The position numbers and the translations under genes are program-made. From contig BQUP01000005.1 in assembly GCA_022835595.1 (NCBI GenBank), positions 1,302,001-1,366,000 on the forward strand: a stretch of DNA of 64,000 nucleotides. Direction: 5' to 3'. Positions within the stretch are counted from its first letter, which is position 1. Each line of letters opens with the position of its first letter. Of the stretch, positions 23,757 to 34,462 are shown one piece after another. The notes below the pieces were generated by a model, which saw nothing but the letters and a program-made list of their open reading frames with translations, ran no database searches and was not told the DNA's origin. Source of the DNA: Cystobasidium ongulense (Eukaryota > Basidiomycota > Cystobasidiomycetes > Cystobasidiales > Cystobasidiaceae).

Positions 23757-26513
23757 ATGGCTAGCTCATCCTCATCCTCCAGCTCGCTCCATGCATTCAC
23801 GCATCTCCGTTCCATGTTTCCCAATGTCGACCCGGCATACCTCGAGTACAGCATACAATCCTACCCATCCACATTCACCGCAGACAAGCTGACAGCAAAA
23901 GTAGCAAGCAAGATGCTGGATCTTAATCATGGCAATTGGCCCTCTGTCCTTTTACGAGACATGGCCAGACTGACTACCACCCGCAAAGGCAAGGGAAGGG
24001 AGAACACTAACCCTCTTGGACAAAGCACGCTGCTTCAAGTGGACGAAACAGCAAGCAGGAACGCTGCATTGTAAGTCTTTATATCAGCTGACTCGGTTTA
24101 GTTAGCTAATCTGTATACCTGCTTGTAGGGTATTACTCGACGAGATGTTCCCAGAGGTAGATCTAGGACACCTCCGTCAATGCCTTCTAGACGCACCTCA
24201 TTCCTACCTCTATACATCACTCGCGACACTCCTCTCAGACTCTACCCTCTCGCCCGATGCAATCTCACAATGGCATACCAGCGACAATCGCCAGCGTTCT
24301 CGACGCTCAGTCACTCAAAGGAAGCACGAACCGCTTCCGAAACGCCAGAACCCGGGTGAAATGACTTCTGCTGATCTCATAAAGGATGAAAAGTACGCAG
24401 AAGGGACTCTGCAGCTGTTATGCGCGCAGTTCCCGAATATATGGAAGAGCTCAATCAGAGCTATCATGGTATGTTGCGCTGCTTTTTTGCGTTGTGCATG
24501 TTCCAGAGTTGATCAAGTCTACAATGTTCACAGGCAGAACATAACAACGATTACTTTACTTCTGTAGAAGCTGTGAAACGAGTACAAGAAGAAAGGCCAA
24601 TCAATTTCTTCGCTAGAACATGGGCTGCTCTCACTCAAGCGTTATCGAACAAGCCGTCTCCATCTAATCTCAATACCAAAGAAGACTTCTCGATAGCGAC
24701 GTACCTTTCGACCCTCCCAAGTCCTGGCTCACTATCTCCCATGCTACTTTACGAGCTACAATTACATCTCTCTGCAACACAGCCACAATCTAGACCACCA
24801 ATGCCGCCGCGGAAATCTCGTGGGAAGATGCTGGAGGATCTAAAACATCCAGACATAGAATGCGGGTGCTGTTTTTCCGATATCAGTATCGAACACGCTA
24901 CAACATGCGCTGAGGGATGTTTATTCTGCAAAGAATGCTTGGCGAGAACTGTACAAGAAAGCGTGTACGGTCAAGCTTCATTACGCCTCTATCGCGATCC
25001 CAATAACGAAGTGTCACATAACTCACCTGGGACAGATATGATAAGAGGAGGTGAAGGGACTGGCATAAGGTGTTTGAGCATAGAAGGTTGTCAAGCTTCA
25101 TTTTCCGATAAAGAATTGCTGAGATGTATACCAAGCGAGTTGTACAAGGCACTCGAGGATCGGCTAGTTCGACAAAACTTGCAGATATTACAAATGAGCG
25201 AGAAAATGGACAATAGGAAAAAAAGTACAAAGAATGGGGGGAAGATCAGGATCGTTCAATGCCCTTTCTGTGCATATGTGGAAGTGGAGGACGTGCAGAT
25301 TATCAGATATCTATGGAAAGAAACATCAAGCCCTTCGGACATCCTACGAAGCTTTACTCCTCTCTTGCTAGTAGGAGTGATTTATCTCTGTTGGACGCTA
25401 TCAGCGGTATTCATCCCAGAACTCCTCAATGCCTCTTCGCAAAGCAAGAACCATCAAATTATAGCTCAAGCCTCCTCAGCAAATACACAAGATAGGCACG
25501 ATCCTGTATATCTCGCCATACAGCCGGTCGATGGGTTTCAAGCTATCCAAGACAGGATACAGCAGATCTTCGATACTTGCTTCACGAAGTCTAGTGGGAC
25601 GGTTTTTCGGTGTCGAAATGTATCAAAGGCGATCCAACAAAATACATCAAGCACTTTTGCTTCACCTGCCGCTATCTATTCCATGCTTCCACTACCGCCA
25701 TCATCCCCAATAAGCGCACAAAAACCATTCTCAAACGATTTCTCGGATACCTGCGGTCGTCCTTCATGTCGCCTCTGCTTGAAAATGTACTATCCTGGAC
25801 ACGAATGCCTAGACTCAACAGCAGGTTTACGCCTCTTGAAAGAACAAGCAGCGAGCAACGCAATAAAAAGACAATGTCCAGAATGTGGTTTATCTTTCGT
25901 TAAAGATAACGGATGTAATAAAATCGTTTGTAGATGTGGGTATGTTATGTGCTTCGTTTGTAGGAAAGGAATAGCGGAGGAGAGGTATGCTCATTTCTGT
26001 CAGCATGTTCGAGATCCTCGTGAGTCACTTTCTCTTGAAAGGGTCAAAGGCTTTCTTACTCCCTATAGACGCGTGTATTAATGACGCTTCACCTTTGCTT
26101 CAGCTGGAAGTGCTTGTACTGTATGCACAAAGTGCGACCTGTTCAAAGAGGAAGACGAGAGACTTGGTACGTATTCCAGCGTGCTCTCGTCCGTGGATGC
26201 TGACCCTGGTTCTGTAGCCGTCAAAAGAGCTGTAAAGAGGGGTAAGTACTGGTGTACCTACATCGCCAGATTCCAGAAGCTGATGATTTGTTTCCGCAGC
26301 CGAGCAAGACTGGCTTCAAGAACACCCAGATCTTGACACAGGGAACGGGAGTGCTGTCCACGGTGTTGATGATTGGAGCTGTAAGACCGTTGGCTTCACC
26401 TTGACCGAATTGCCCGGCTAAAGTGAACCGCCCCTCTAGTCACGCCTGCAGTACTGGAAAATCTGGAAGAATATACCAAATCGATATTGGAAATGCTACT
26501 TAAATGGAGATGA
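23757..26513 (+). CDS. RBR-type E3 ubiquitin ligase, RNF216-like
   Basis: This is a RING-between-RING ubiquitin ligase. The N-terminal half has CUE-like helical repeats (LRSMFPNVDPAYLEYSIQSY near 23790 and LDEMFPEVDLGHLRQCLLDA near 24135). RING1 starts at ECGCCFSDISIEHATTC near 24860, with CLFCKECLARTVQESVYGQ. The IBR begins IVQCPFCAYVEVED near 25255 and resumes at FRCRNV...CGRPSCRLCLKMYYPGHEC. RING2 is QCPECGLSFVKDNGCNKIVC RCGYVMCFVCRK near 25875, where the catalytic Cys position (RCG.VMC) is kept. The IBR is split by about 115 residues holding a strongly hydrophobic stretch (PLLLVGVIYLCWTLSAVFIP). C-terminal exons end in a Lys/Glu helix and TGA at 26511. At least six introns are present. 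Confidence 0.88.
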
Positions 26514-26710
26514 CGAGAATTACGAGCCGAGACGAAGACAATAAATAATGTAGCTATAGACATGAAGTTAGAATAAAATCAACAATCATAGATGGAGGCC
26601 TGTACAAATATTGCGACTGAACGAAGATATGCTTGAGCAAGATCGAAGAGATCGGGTAACAGAATGCGAGTGATTGATGCGAAAGACAATAGCTAAAGAG
26701 CCGTGTTCTC

Positions 26711-29700
26711 TCATCGGATAGTGAAGCTGTGCAGAAAGCCAACTACACAGATGGAAGCGACGACCATGAATCCAACATAATAGCCCTATATCAAGAGAAC
26801 GAGATTCAGTGTTTAGAAACAAAGTTCAATTCCAAGATTAAGATGAGCTGACTTCTGGACCGTTCGCGATACTTTTTGACCATACTGTGCACGAAATTCA
26901 ATTATCAGACCTAAGATTGTCTGGCAAGAAGGGGTACTATAGCTTACCAACGCCACCGGTGAGGGGACCGATGAAGCGGGCCAGTGATACTACAGACTGG
27001 GCCAAACCATTCGCCATAGGTATGTATGGCGGGGGAGTCATAGCATTGATGAGTATCTGCATAAAAGACGAGATGTCAGATCGACGCATGACCGTACTAC
27101 TCCCACGTCAAACCATGCTGAACTTACCATTACAGCGGTATACGAGCAGCTGCATCAAGGAAGAACCGGATTAGTCTTCTTTGTTTCGATGCTAGACTTC
27201 CTGGACTTACGTATTAGCGAGATAACGAGTCGCGGTTAATAGAATGAGCCCAAAGGTGACTGTTCCTGTCCTTTCGCCATTGGGACCAAGCAATGGGCGC
27301 AGTTCGGGGAAAAGCATATAAGGGATGAGGTAGAGCAAGAGACCCAATCTGAACATTTGTACGTGTGTCAAACGACCAATGGGCATCGAGACGGTCGGAT
27401 ACTGTTGAGGGTTCGGAGGCGTTTCAGCTGCAGACGTAAGCGTAGGGATTCAGAAAGACCTACAAATCGGAACTGGAACAGCATCTGAAAGAAACACATG
27501 CAGGCGATGATGTCTGCAAAGTCGCTCGCTTGAAGGCCAAGACCACCAGCAGATGTCTTGCTAACGAGGAAAGACATAAAGATTTGATCCATGATCGTTC
27601 CGTGCAGTGCTAGGACGCTATACTGTGCGATAAGCTTGATAGGTAGATCTCGCATGATGGAGAAATCTTGCAACGGATCTCTTGCTGCCAATTCAGGATC
27701 CATAGATTGAGGTCCTCGGACGGTGCCGGCATCGCTACTGGCTGCCCCTGGGACTGTAAGCTGATCGGACGACGAGGCAGCCTTTCCTTCTGGAATAGCG
27801 CTGAGATTCGAAGGAGGGTTCTCTGTAGCTGGTGTAGAAGGCTGTTGTAGGTATGGCAACCCCAGTGATTCCCTGCGTGGTGAGGTGAGCGATGAAGCAG
27901 CCAAGCCTGTATTCTGATAGATCGCAGGCCGGCTCGCGGTTGACATTGTACTATTTGCGCGGTGTCGCAATCCAGCTGCTCGTACGCTCGAGCGCATCGG
28001 ACTTCCTTGTCTACCAGCTGCAATGGAGCCGCTCGCCATCGTGTCGTGTCGCAAGCGGCCAACCGGAGTGATGCCCAGAACTGAAGCCTCGTCGGAGAAG
28101 GGATCTCTGTCTTCGGTATCTCGAGTCTCATTGCCTATCGCCATAGATTCATCTTCCTCGTCAGCAAAAACATCTTCCTCTAGATTAGCTGAAGTGTAAG
28201 GCAGGCCATCTTCGCGTGTAGCAGCAGCGACCCAAAGGTCTGTAATATTGAAAACACCAGCTTCGTCGTTGGCCAGGAGAAGTCTGTCGGAGAAAAGCCA
28301 AGTATAAGTCATACGAGAGAAACAGAAGGAGTGCAAGGCGAGATACGCACTTCTGAGCAAAATTGAGAGGTGCCGGCTCGTAGTCGGGTCCTTCGAAATC
28401 CGGTGCGTACTTGGTAGAAGTAGCAGTTGACATCTTCCTGAATCGACTGAGAGCAGTGTCTCTCCTTCTTGGATCGTAACCATACGCGCTCCCTCTTTGT
28501 GGTATAGCAAACGAGGTTCTTTGCCCTGGTGCGACTGAGCCTCTTCTTGAAGCACCTGGTCCATTCAGTATACCAGGTGAGGTGATCTCGTGAGCTTGTT
28601 CGGGGGAGGAATTGTTCGAAGGTCCAAAGTAGCCCGAGACTCTTTTCTTGACAGTTTCAGGTATAGAGGCGACTCTATGGACTGCACGTTCGACATCTTT
28701 CTCTTCTGGCAGACGGATGCCACCTTCGTTTGGCCCAGCATCGTATGACAGGAAGAGCGAGAGTATACAGCCTGTGCCGGTCACTGCGGCTGCGATGCTG
28801 CATGGAAGTAGGTAGGGAAAGGAAGCGAATAGTTGAGAGTTGCCGAACAATCTTGGCAGGTTTTCGACGGGATGCTCAGTCCTGTAGAAGCTTTATATAA
28901 GCGGAGAGCGGGAATGCATCGAAGACACTTGGTTACACTCACCAACCACCGATTGCTGGACCGAGAATACCTCCTAGAGACCAAGCCAATCCAATTATTG
29001 AATACGCCCGTCCTTCATTCGTGCTATCCGTAATGTCCTTTACAGCGCTTCTAGCCACACCAACAGCACCATTGAAAGCACCTTGGAACATGCGAATGGC
29101 AACCATGAGCACGACAGACTTGCAGCTTCCATACAGCAGTAAGGCAAGCGTATTTCCGAGTAGAGAGGCGAAGAGTACAGTTCGTCGACCATAGCGAGCT
29201 GCTGCTGAAGCCCAGAGGAGGGCGGTCATAAATTGCGTCAAGAAGAAGGATGCGGCTGTGTGGCAAGATAGTGAGGATACGAACCATCGAATTCAGCGAC
29301 GAGTCTCAAGGATGGCATTGTGCGTATATATTGGGACTCACAAACGATTCCTGCCCAAAATCCAATAGCACTTTCGCCACCGCCACCGGGTACCCCCAGG
29401 TCCTCGAGCATGAAGAACAGGAAAGGACCTCCTACTGAAGCTGAGAGGAACTCTCCAACCATGCTATACGGATGTCAAACGGTGATCAGCTGTGTCTTTG
29501 CGATCTCATGCTGGATAGAAGGCAGGCTTACCATATCGCAAGAACGACAATCGGCAATTTGGGTAAGGGAGTTTGATGCTCGGGCGTGCGCAGCTCGGGA
29601 AGCATCTTTGGTATAATGGGATCATTCTCTAGACGAGATTCGTCGAAATCGTCATATTCTTCATCTAAATCATCGCCATCGTCAAGATCGCCACGAGGAT

Positions 29701-30241
29701 CGCCTCCGGGCAGGCGTTCGCGTTCATCTGCTGCGAAAGAGTTGTTTGCATTGTGGCTTGCTGTACGTTGCCAGTCGCTTATGCGCCCTCTGAGACTTCC
29801 AGGCGAGATGGCGCCTGGCGAGAGCGCTCTTCCTCGTGAAGTTGATGCTGTTCGAGGATTGCCTTTGACGCGCCGAGTTGGCGTTCCCAGAGGGGAGAGC
29901 AAGGTTTGAGGATCAGCAGAAGAAGAGCCACCACCGAATGCGGGAGTTGGAGGCAGGCTGAGCTTGTTTGATGGAGAGTCGCGTCCGCTCGACGTTCTGT
30001 TGAAGATGTTCGAGAGGGATCGTTTTGCCGCGCCTGTTGCTGCTGCTGGAAAGGCGGGCGACGGAGACGAGACACCCGAAGCTCTGCGTTTGAACGAGAA
30101 CGGACTGGCTGGCCTGCTGCTGGCCTGCTCGTCGTCGCGCTCGCTGCTGTGCGAGTACGCGGCGTGTCTTGCTGCTGGCCTGACGGTGAGCGGGTCAGCG
30201 GGCGGCGAGTCCTGCCTCGCAGGCGTGCCCGGCGTGCTCAT
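26711..30241 (-). CDS. MFS transporter with very long central loop (ZIFL-like)
   Basis: This is a major facilitator membrane carrier. It starts at ATG 30241 (MSTPGTPARQDSPP) with about 230 disordered Ser/Pro-rich cytosolic residues, then LPKLPIVVLAISMVGEFLSASVGGPFLFFML, AIGFWAGI, WASAAARYGRRTVLF (motif A) and MVAIRMFQGAFNGAVGVARSAVKD with SLGGILGPAIGGW (motif C region). Helix 6 (FPYLLPCSIAAAVTGTGCIL) is followed by a central loop of more than 350 residues rich in Ser/Arg. The second half resumes at LIAQYSVLALHGTIMDQIFMSF, continues QFRF/YPTVSMPIGRLTHVQMFRLGLL across an intron, and ends VGFMVVASICVVGFLHSFTIR. The layout resembles fungal ZIFL1-like carriers. The substrate is unknown. It has about nine introns. 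Confidence 0.86.
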
Positions 30242-30825
30242 CGTGGATGGCTCGGCGAGCTGCAGTCGCAGACCAGCTGGATAGCCGACTCCCTCTGCTG
30301 GTCGATGGTATGCTGGATGGTGCTCTCCCAACGAGCTGCATGCCGCCGTGACTTTGTCAAAGCAGACGCTCCAGGCAAAGCACGTGAGCAGAATGGATCA
30401 ACATGGCATGCGCTTCAGCTTCACTCGGCAAGGCTGCTGCGAGCATGAGCATGAGCGTGTGTCTAGGCATGTACATGTCAGCGTCTGGCTGCCTAGCCGT
30501 CTGTCAAGTTGCAACGGGTATGCGATGCGAGTGGCAAACTCCGTCGAGAGAACCACTCTCTTCTTCTTCGACCCTCTGCTTTTGTATCGTACAACATCGA
30601 CACTAGAGCCAGCCAAGAATCAAGTTCACCTCCACTGGCACGGGATAAGAGTCTTCGGGACCTCGGGAAAATCAAGCCTTATCTGCGGTAGTTCTGCGCC
30701 TGCACTGCAGAGGTCAGCAACCACGTACGTACAGCGTACAGTCAGTCATGCATGCAGCAATGAACCCTCTTGCGGTGTGCAAGAACAAGGACATACCCAT
30801 TGCATAGCGCATCCACTCGTATGCA
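30242..30825. other. Intergenic region, nothing supported
   Basis: This is the upstream region of the ZIFL-like gene, about 580 nt long, running to the 3' end of a small minus-strand gene. Open frames exist on both strands, but none shows family features or a sensible splice pattern. Repeated GCATGAGCATGAGC near 30440 is a short tandem duplication. The downstream small gene may extend a 3' exon into about 30680-30720. Confidence 0.35.
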
Positions 30826-31089
30826 TCACATCGTACTGTCCTGTATACGGGCTTGTTTTTCGTAAAGTTCGGCTTCCACACCTGCGCGGAAAACATGCTC
30901 TTCCACCACTTGATGGGTGTCGGCGTTGTGAATTTTGACGGTCGTCTTGGTGTAGTCCTCCGAGAACCAGATGCCAATGTATGTATCTCCTCCTGCCGCA
31001 TCCAGGACTCGATTCAGCTCGGGTCTATCGGCGGGATGGACGCTGGCAGCGATGCCTAGCTGCTGCTGCGCCTGTACTGCTCGTGCCAT
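30826..31089 (-). CDS. Small protein of unknown function
   Basis: An ATG at 31089 opens an 87-residue frame, MARAVQAQQQLGIAASVHPADRPELN, then AAGGDTYIGIWFSEDYTKTTVKIHN and VVEEHVFRAGVEAELYEKQA. The composition is that of a folded globular protein, with alternating beta-like segments and an amphipathic end, unlike shadow frames around it. I do not recognise the family. The 3' end is uncertain. Read through, it ends IQDSTM. A GTATAC donor near 30848 could instead splice to an acceptor near 30715 and give a short QAQNYRR-like ending. It lies between the ZIFL-like and BAG genes on the same strand as both. Confidence 0.5.
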   Translation of the reverse strand: MARAVQAQQQLGIAASVHPADRPELNRVLDAAGGDTYIGIWFSEDYTKTTVKIHNADTHQVVEEHVFRAGVEAELYEKQARIQDSTM

Positions 31090-31482
31090 GGGAACCGGAT
31101 GTGGTGTGTGGTGAGCTGTGTACGCCCAAGCGAATGGTGTGTTTTTCAAGCAGTTGGGGTGAAACTTGGAATAATGGGAAGGCTATCCAGCATCTTTGTC
31201 AGTGATTGATGATGGCATGTGCTTCCGACCGAACGTTAGGTAAATCATCCCCGAGTCGTCTCGGTTTGGTGTGTAGAGTTAGTCGGGCAGCACCTTGAGC
31301 AAAGAGAAGACGGGATCGCCCATCAGAGCTAATGCAGGAATATGCGCAGAAGAACAGTGACATTGCTTGAAGAAATAGCTACATGATTGATGAAGAAGGA
31401 GAAAAGATCTATAGATACATCGGCTATCAAGAGAGGCAGTGATATCACGACGGGCGCTCTAAATGCTGTTTCTAGCAACAGA
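31090..31482. other. Intergenic region between small gene and BAG-domain gene
   Basis: About 390 nt holding the promoter of the small unknown gene and the 3' end of the BAG-domain gene. No open frame with family features, RNA gene or repeat is visible. Confidence 0.35.
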
Positions 31483-33788
31483 TCAATGTATCATCTGAAA
31501 AGATCCTTCCGATTTGGCGTCCTCCTCATCCTCCTCCTCTTCATCCGACACAGTCGTCGCTTTCTCCTTTGTACTACTCTCGTGGTTTCCTATACTACTT
31601 GATCTGGCGGCGACTTCATCGGAAGCTTCACTGCTGACTGATTCAACCTCGAACAAGATATCCGCGGCCTTCTCATCTTCTGAATCTGCCTTCTTGTTCA
31701 CCAAAGCTTCAGTCCGAGCGTCTTCTTCTTCTTTTGCAAGCTTGGCTTTTGCAATTTCTGCATATGTAGACCTGCGAGGTGTTGCATCGGCTTGCCGGGT
31801 TGGAGAGGCCTCGACGGCGGCAGGAGCAGGAGTAGAGACATCTTCGGTAGACGAGCTGATTTCGATATTGACAGGGGTACCTGGCGTGTCTTCGCTTTCT
31901 AAGGATGCTTCTGGGATATCTTGAGCAGTTGGCTCTGCTTCTTGAGCATCCTCCTTAACTTCTTCAGAGGCTTGTGTGTCTTCAGCTGTGGCGGCGACTT
32001 GTTCTGTAGCAGGTTCTTGCTTTTCAGTTTCTTTTTGAATCGCTTCGGATGCTACTGCGTCGCTGACCGGTTGAGGAGTAGAATCGACTGCAGCTATAAC
32101 TGCAGTACCTTCTACTTCAGCTATTTCTGCTTTCTCATTCTCCGGAGCATTCTCTTTAACATCGCCTTCCTGAACTATTTCCTTTGACTTGGATTGCTGT
32201 TTCTCCCAATGAGCATTCTTAATTCCATCAACTCTATCCAATTCAGTTTGTAAAGCAACAGCTAATTCCTTTCTTTGTTTTTTGATATTATCAGAATCAT
32301 GAGATTCAATCTCATCTACTTGAGTGAGGATCCGTAGTAGAGATTCTTCATATTCTTTTAATGGACGATTAACTGAATTGAAAGCTAAAGGAGGAATTGT
32401 AGAGTCTTTAGATTTTTCGAAGAGGAGACTGTAGGAGTGTCACAATGGATTCAGGATTTCATAGTCAGCATCATTACTACCTTATATACTGAAAATAAAA
32501 GGTCCTGAACTCACGATTCAGGCTCAATGAATAGAATTTTTAGATTCTGAAACCGTTTCTTTATAGTCTCTAAGCTCTTCAAGCTATTTACAATAGCATT
32601 GTCATTGTGTTCTTGTTCAAGTGCAGCTTGGAGTGCTTTCTCGACAATATTTACTTTCTTGGAGGATGATTCTGACTTCTTCTGTTCTTTTGCGGGAGTG
32701 GGCTGAGCTGGCTTGGGAGAAGCAGAAGCGGGTACTGCCTGTGATATAACAGGAGAAGGTGCTCTACTGGCTTGGGTTGATACTTGTGGTCCTTTTGCTT
32801 TCTCAGCTGAAGCAGGCTCGGCCTTTCTAGCTGAGTCAGCAGGAGTAGGTGTGACTGTAGGAGAAGAGGGACGAGCATGAGGAGAAGCGGTAGTCGCGGA
32901 GGCAGGGGGTGAAAGGACGTGTAACCCAAGTTGAGCAAGGAATGACTTGATTACATCTTCCGGTGAGAGCTCGTTCTTCTCTTCGACTGTGCTCTTCTTA
33001 GCACTTTCCTGCTCGATTGGCTTTGAGGTGGTCTCCTCCTTCTGCTTTCCTTTCTCTACCTGTGGTTGTGCTTGTGACTGCTGTTCCTTCTTCCATTCAT
33101 CTATCAACTTCTGAGCTGCTTCTTTCTCAGCTTCAAATGAGTTTCTTCTAGCTTTCTCCAGCTCAGCTTGTTTGACCTTTTTCTCTTGTGCCTCGGCCTG
33201 TTCTATAGCTTCGGACTGGACTTGGGCCTGTCTTTGAATGTGTTCCAAGAACTTGGCAAAGTACAAGGCTTTCTGCCTTTCTTGCTCTTGTTCTCTGGCT
33301 TGCTTTATAGCTCTCTCGCGCTCTAGTCTAATCTTTTCAGCACGTGCTTGTTCTTCAGCTTCAGCTTGACGTTGAGCTTGGAGCTTGGCTAGGTATAATT
33401 GACGAAGTCGAGCTTGTTCTCTTGCTTCTGCTTGTGCTTTTGCAGTTGCTAGTGCGATTGCTCTTGCCCTTGCTGTGGTCTCAGCTTCAGCTTCAGCTTG
33501 TGCTTGTGCCCTGGCAGCAGCTTGTAGCTTTGCAATGAACAGTTTCTCCTCTTCTCCTCTTCGCTTTGCTTGCTTCTCTTCTAGCTCTTTCAACTCTGCT
33601 TGTCTACGCTCGGCATCGAATGCAATGTATGCTTCATACTGCTGCTTGAGGTGGGCAAGGGAGGAGGTAGATGGAGGGGAGCGACTGCATTGGGAGGGAG
33701 CGCTGTTGGAGTCATTACGACGATGGTGGTGAGGATGAGAAGGATGATAGAGCTCAAAGTGAGGAGCCGGTTGAGGGAATGCGAACAT
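31483..33788 (-). CDS. BAG-domain Hsp70 co-chaperone with long coiled coil
   Basis: Two exons (33788-32515, 32428-31483) give 739 residues. After a short Pro/His-rich start, residues about 45-260 form a nearly continuous charged helix of Ala/Gln/Glu/Lys (AKLQAAARAQAQAEAEAET, REQARLRQLYLAKLQAQRQ), a probable single-alpha-helix or coiled coil. A Pro/Ser/Ala linker follows. Across the intron, residues around 405-490 show PPLAFNSVNRPLKEYEESLL, ILTQVDEIESHDSDNI and RKELAVALQTELDRVD. This is the BAG domain pattern that binds the Hsp70 ATPase domain and promotes nucleotide exchange. The final 250 residues are acidic and disordered, ending in EEEEDEEDAKSEG. No membrane helix is visible, unlike yeast Snl1. 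The BAG call rests on these motif positions. Confidence 0.8.
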
Positions 33789-34462
33789 GTTGGAAGATGT
33801 CGATTGCCTCGAGTGGATGGGTGATGACGAGGAAGGGAGTGCAAGTAAAGCAAGAAGAGAGAAGAGAAGAGTGAGTGATCTCAGATCTCCCTCTTATAAG
33901 CCTGCGCATGGCCGCGTCAGTCCATGATTGATTAGCAAGAATTGCCAGCTCGTGCTCGAATCTTCCAGCGTCTTCCATCCATCCATCCAGCCATGCAGCT
34001 TGCTCATCAGCTCGCCGGGCAGTCGCACAAGCAAGGCCGCGTACGTGGGGTGAGTCAGCAGCATGTAGTATACCCGTGGCTGGATTGTGATTGTGAGCGT
34101 CGTTGGTGGTAAGCAGACCTGCCTCTGAGCTCACTCGACGCTCTTCCAGGCGATGTGTCACTCCGTACGAGTCACGTGACCTGTTCTGGGTGGAAAGAGA
34201 GAGCGACGGTGGAGTGGGCAAGCGAGCGAGCATGGCGATGAGGGCAGGAAGGTGTGTTGTGCTGCATACTCGCCATGCTTGCACAAGCAGACTAGACAGT
34301 GCTCATCCAATGCAATGTAATCCATGCCACACCCACACTCGTCATGCAAAGAACGGGTGACAGTCGCACAAGCAGCCCATCTTGAATGGACACACACCCA
34401 CACCCAACACACAGCAGCTGTCCCGAGTACAGCAGTCAAGCTACACCATCAACTACACCACC
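33789..34462. promoter_or_regulatory. Divergent promoter region BAG gene / het-c
   Basis: This head-to-head gap of about 670 nt is GC-rich with CATCCATCCATCCAGCCATGCAGC near 33976, short ACACACCCACACCC runs near 34390 and a CACGTG E-box in GTCACGTGAC near 34172. The E-box is a perfect 10-nt palindrome typical of bHLH targets. No gene is supported here. Confidence 0.45.

Noticed and set aside
30149-30938. Overlapping plus-strand frames next to the ZIFL-like gene
   Set aside because: They are antisense to the ZIFL-like N-terminus and its leader; translations are Cys/Arg/Ser-rich with no family features.
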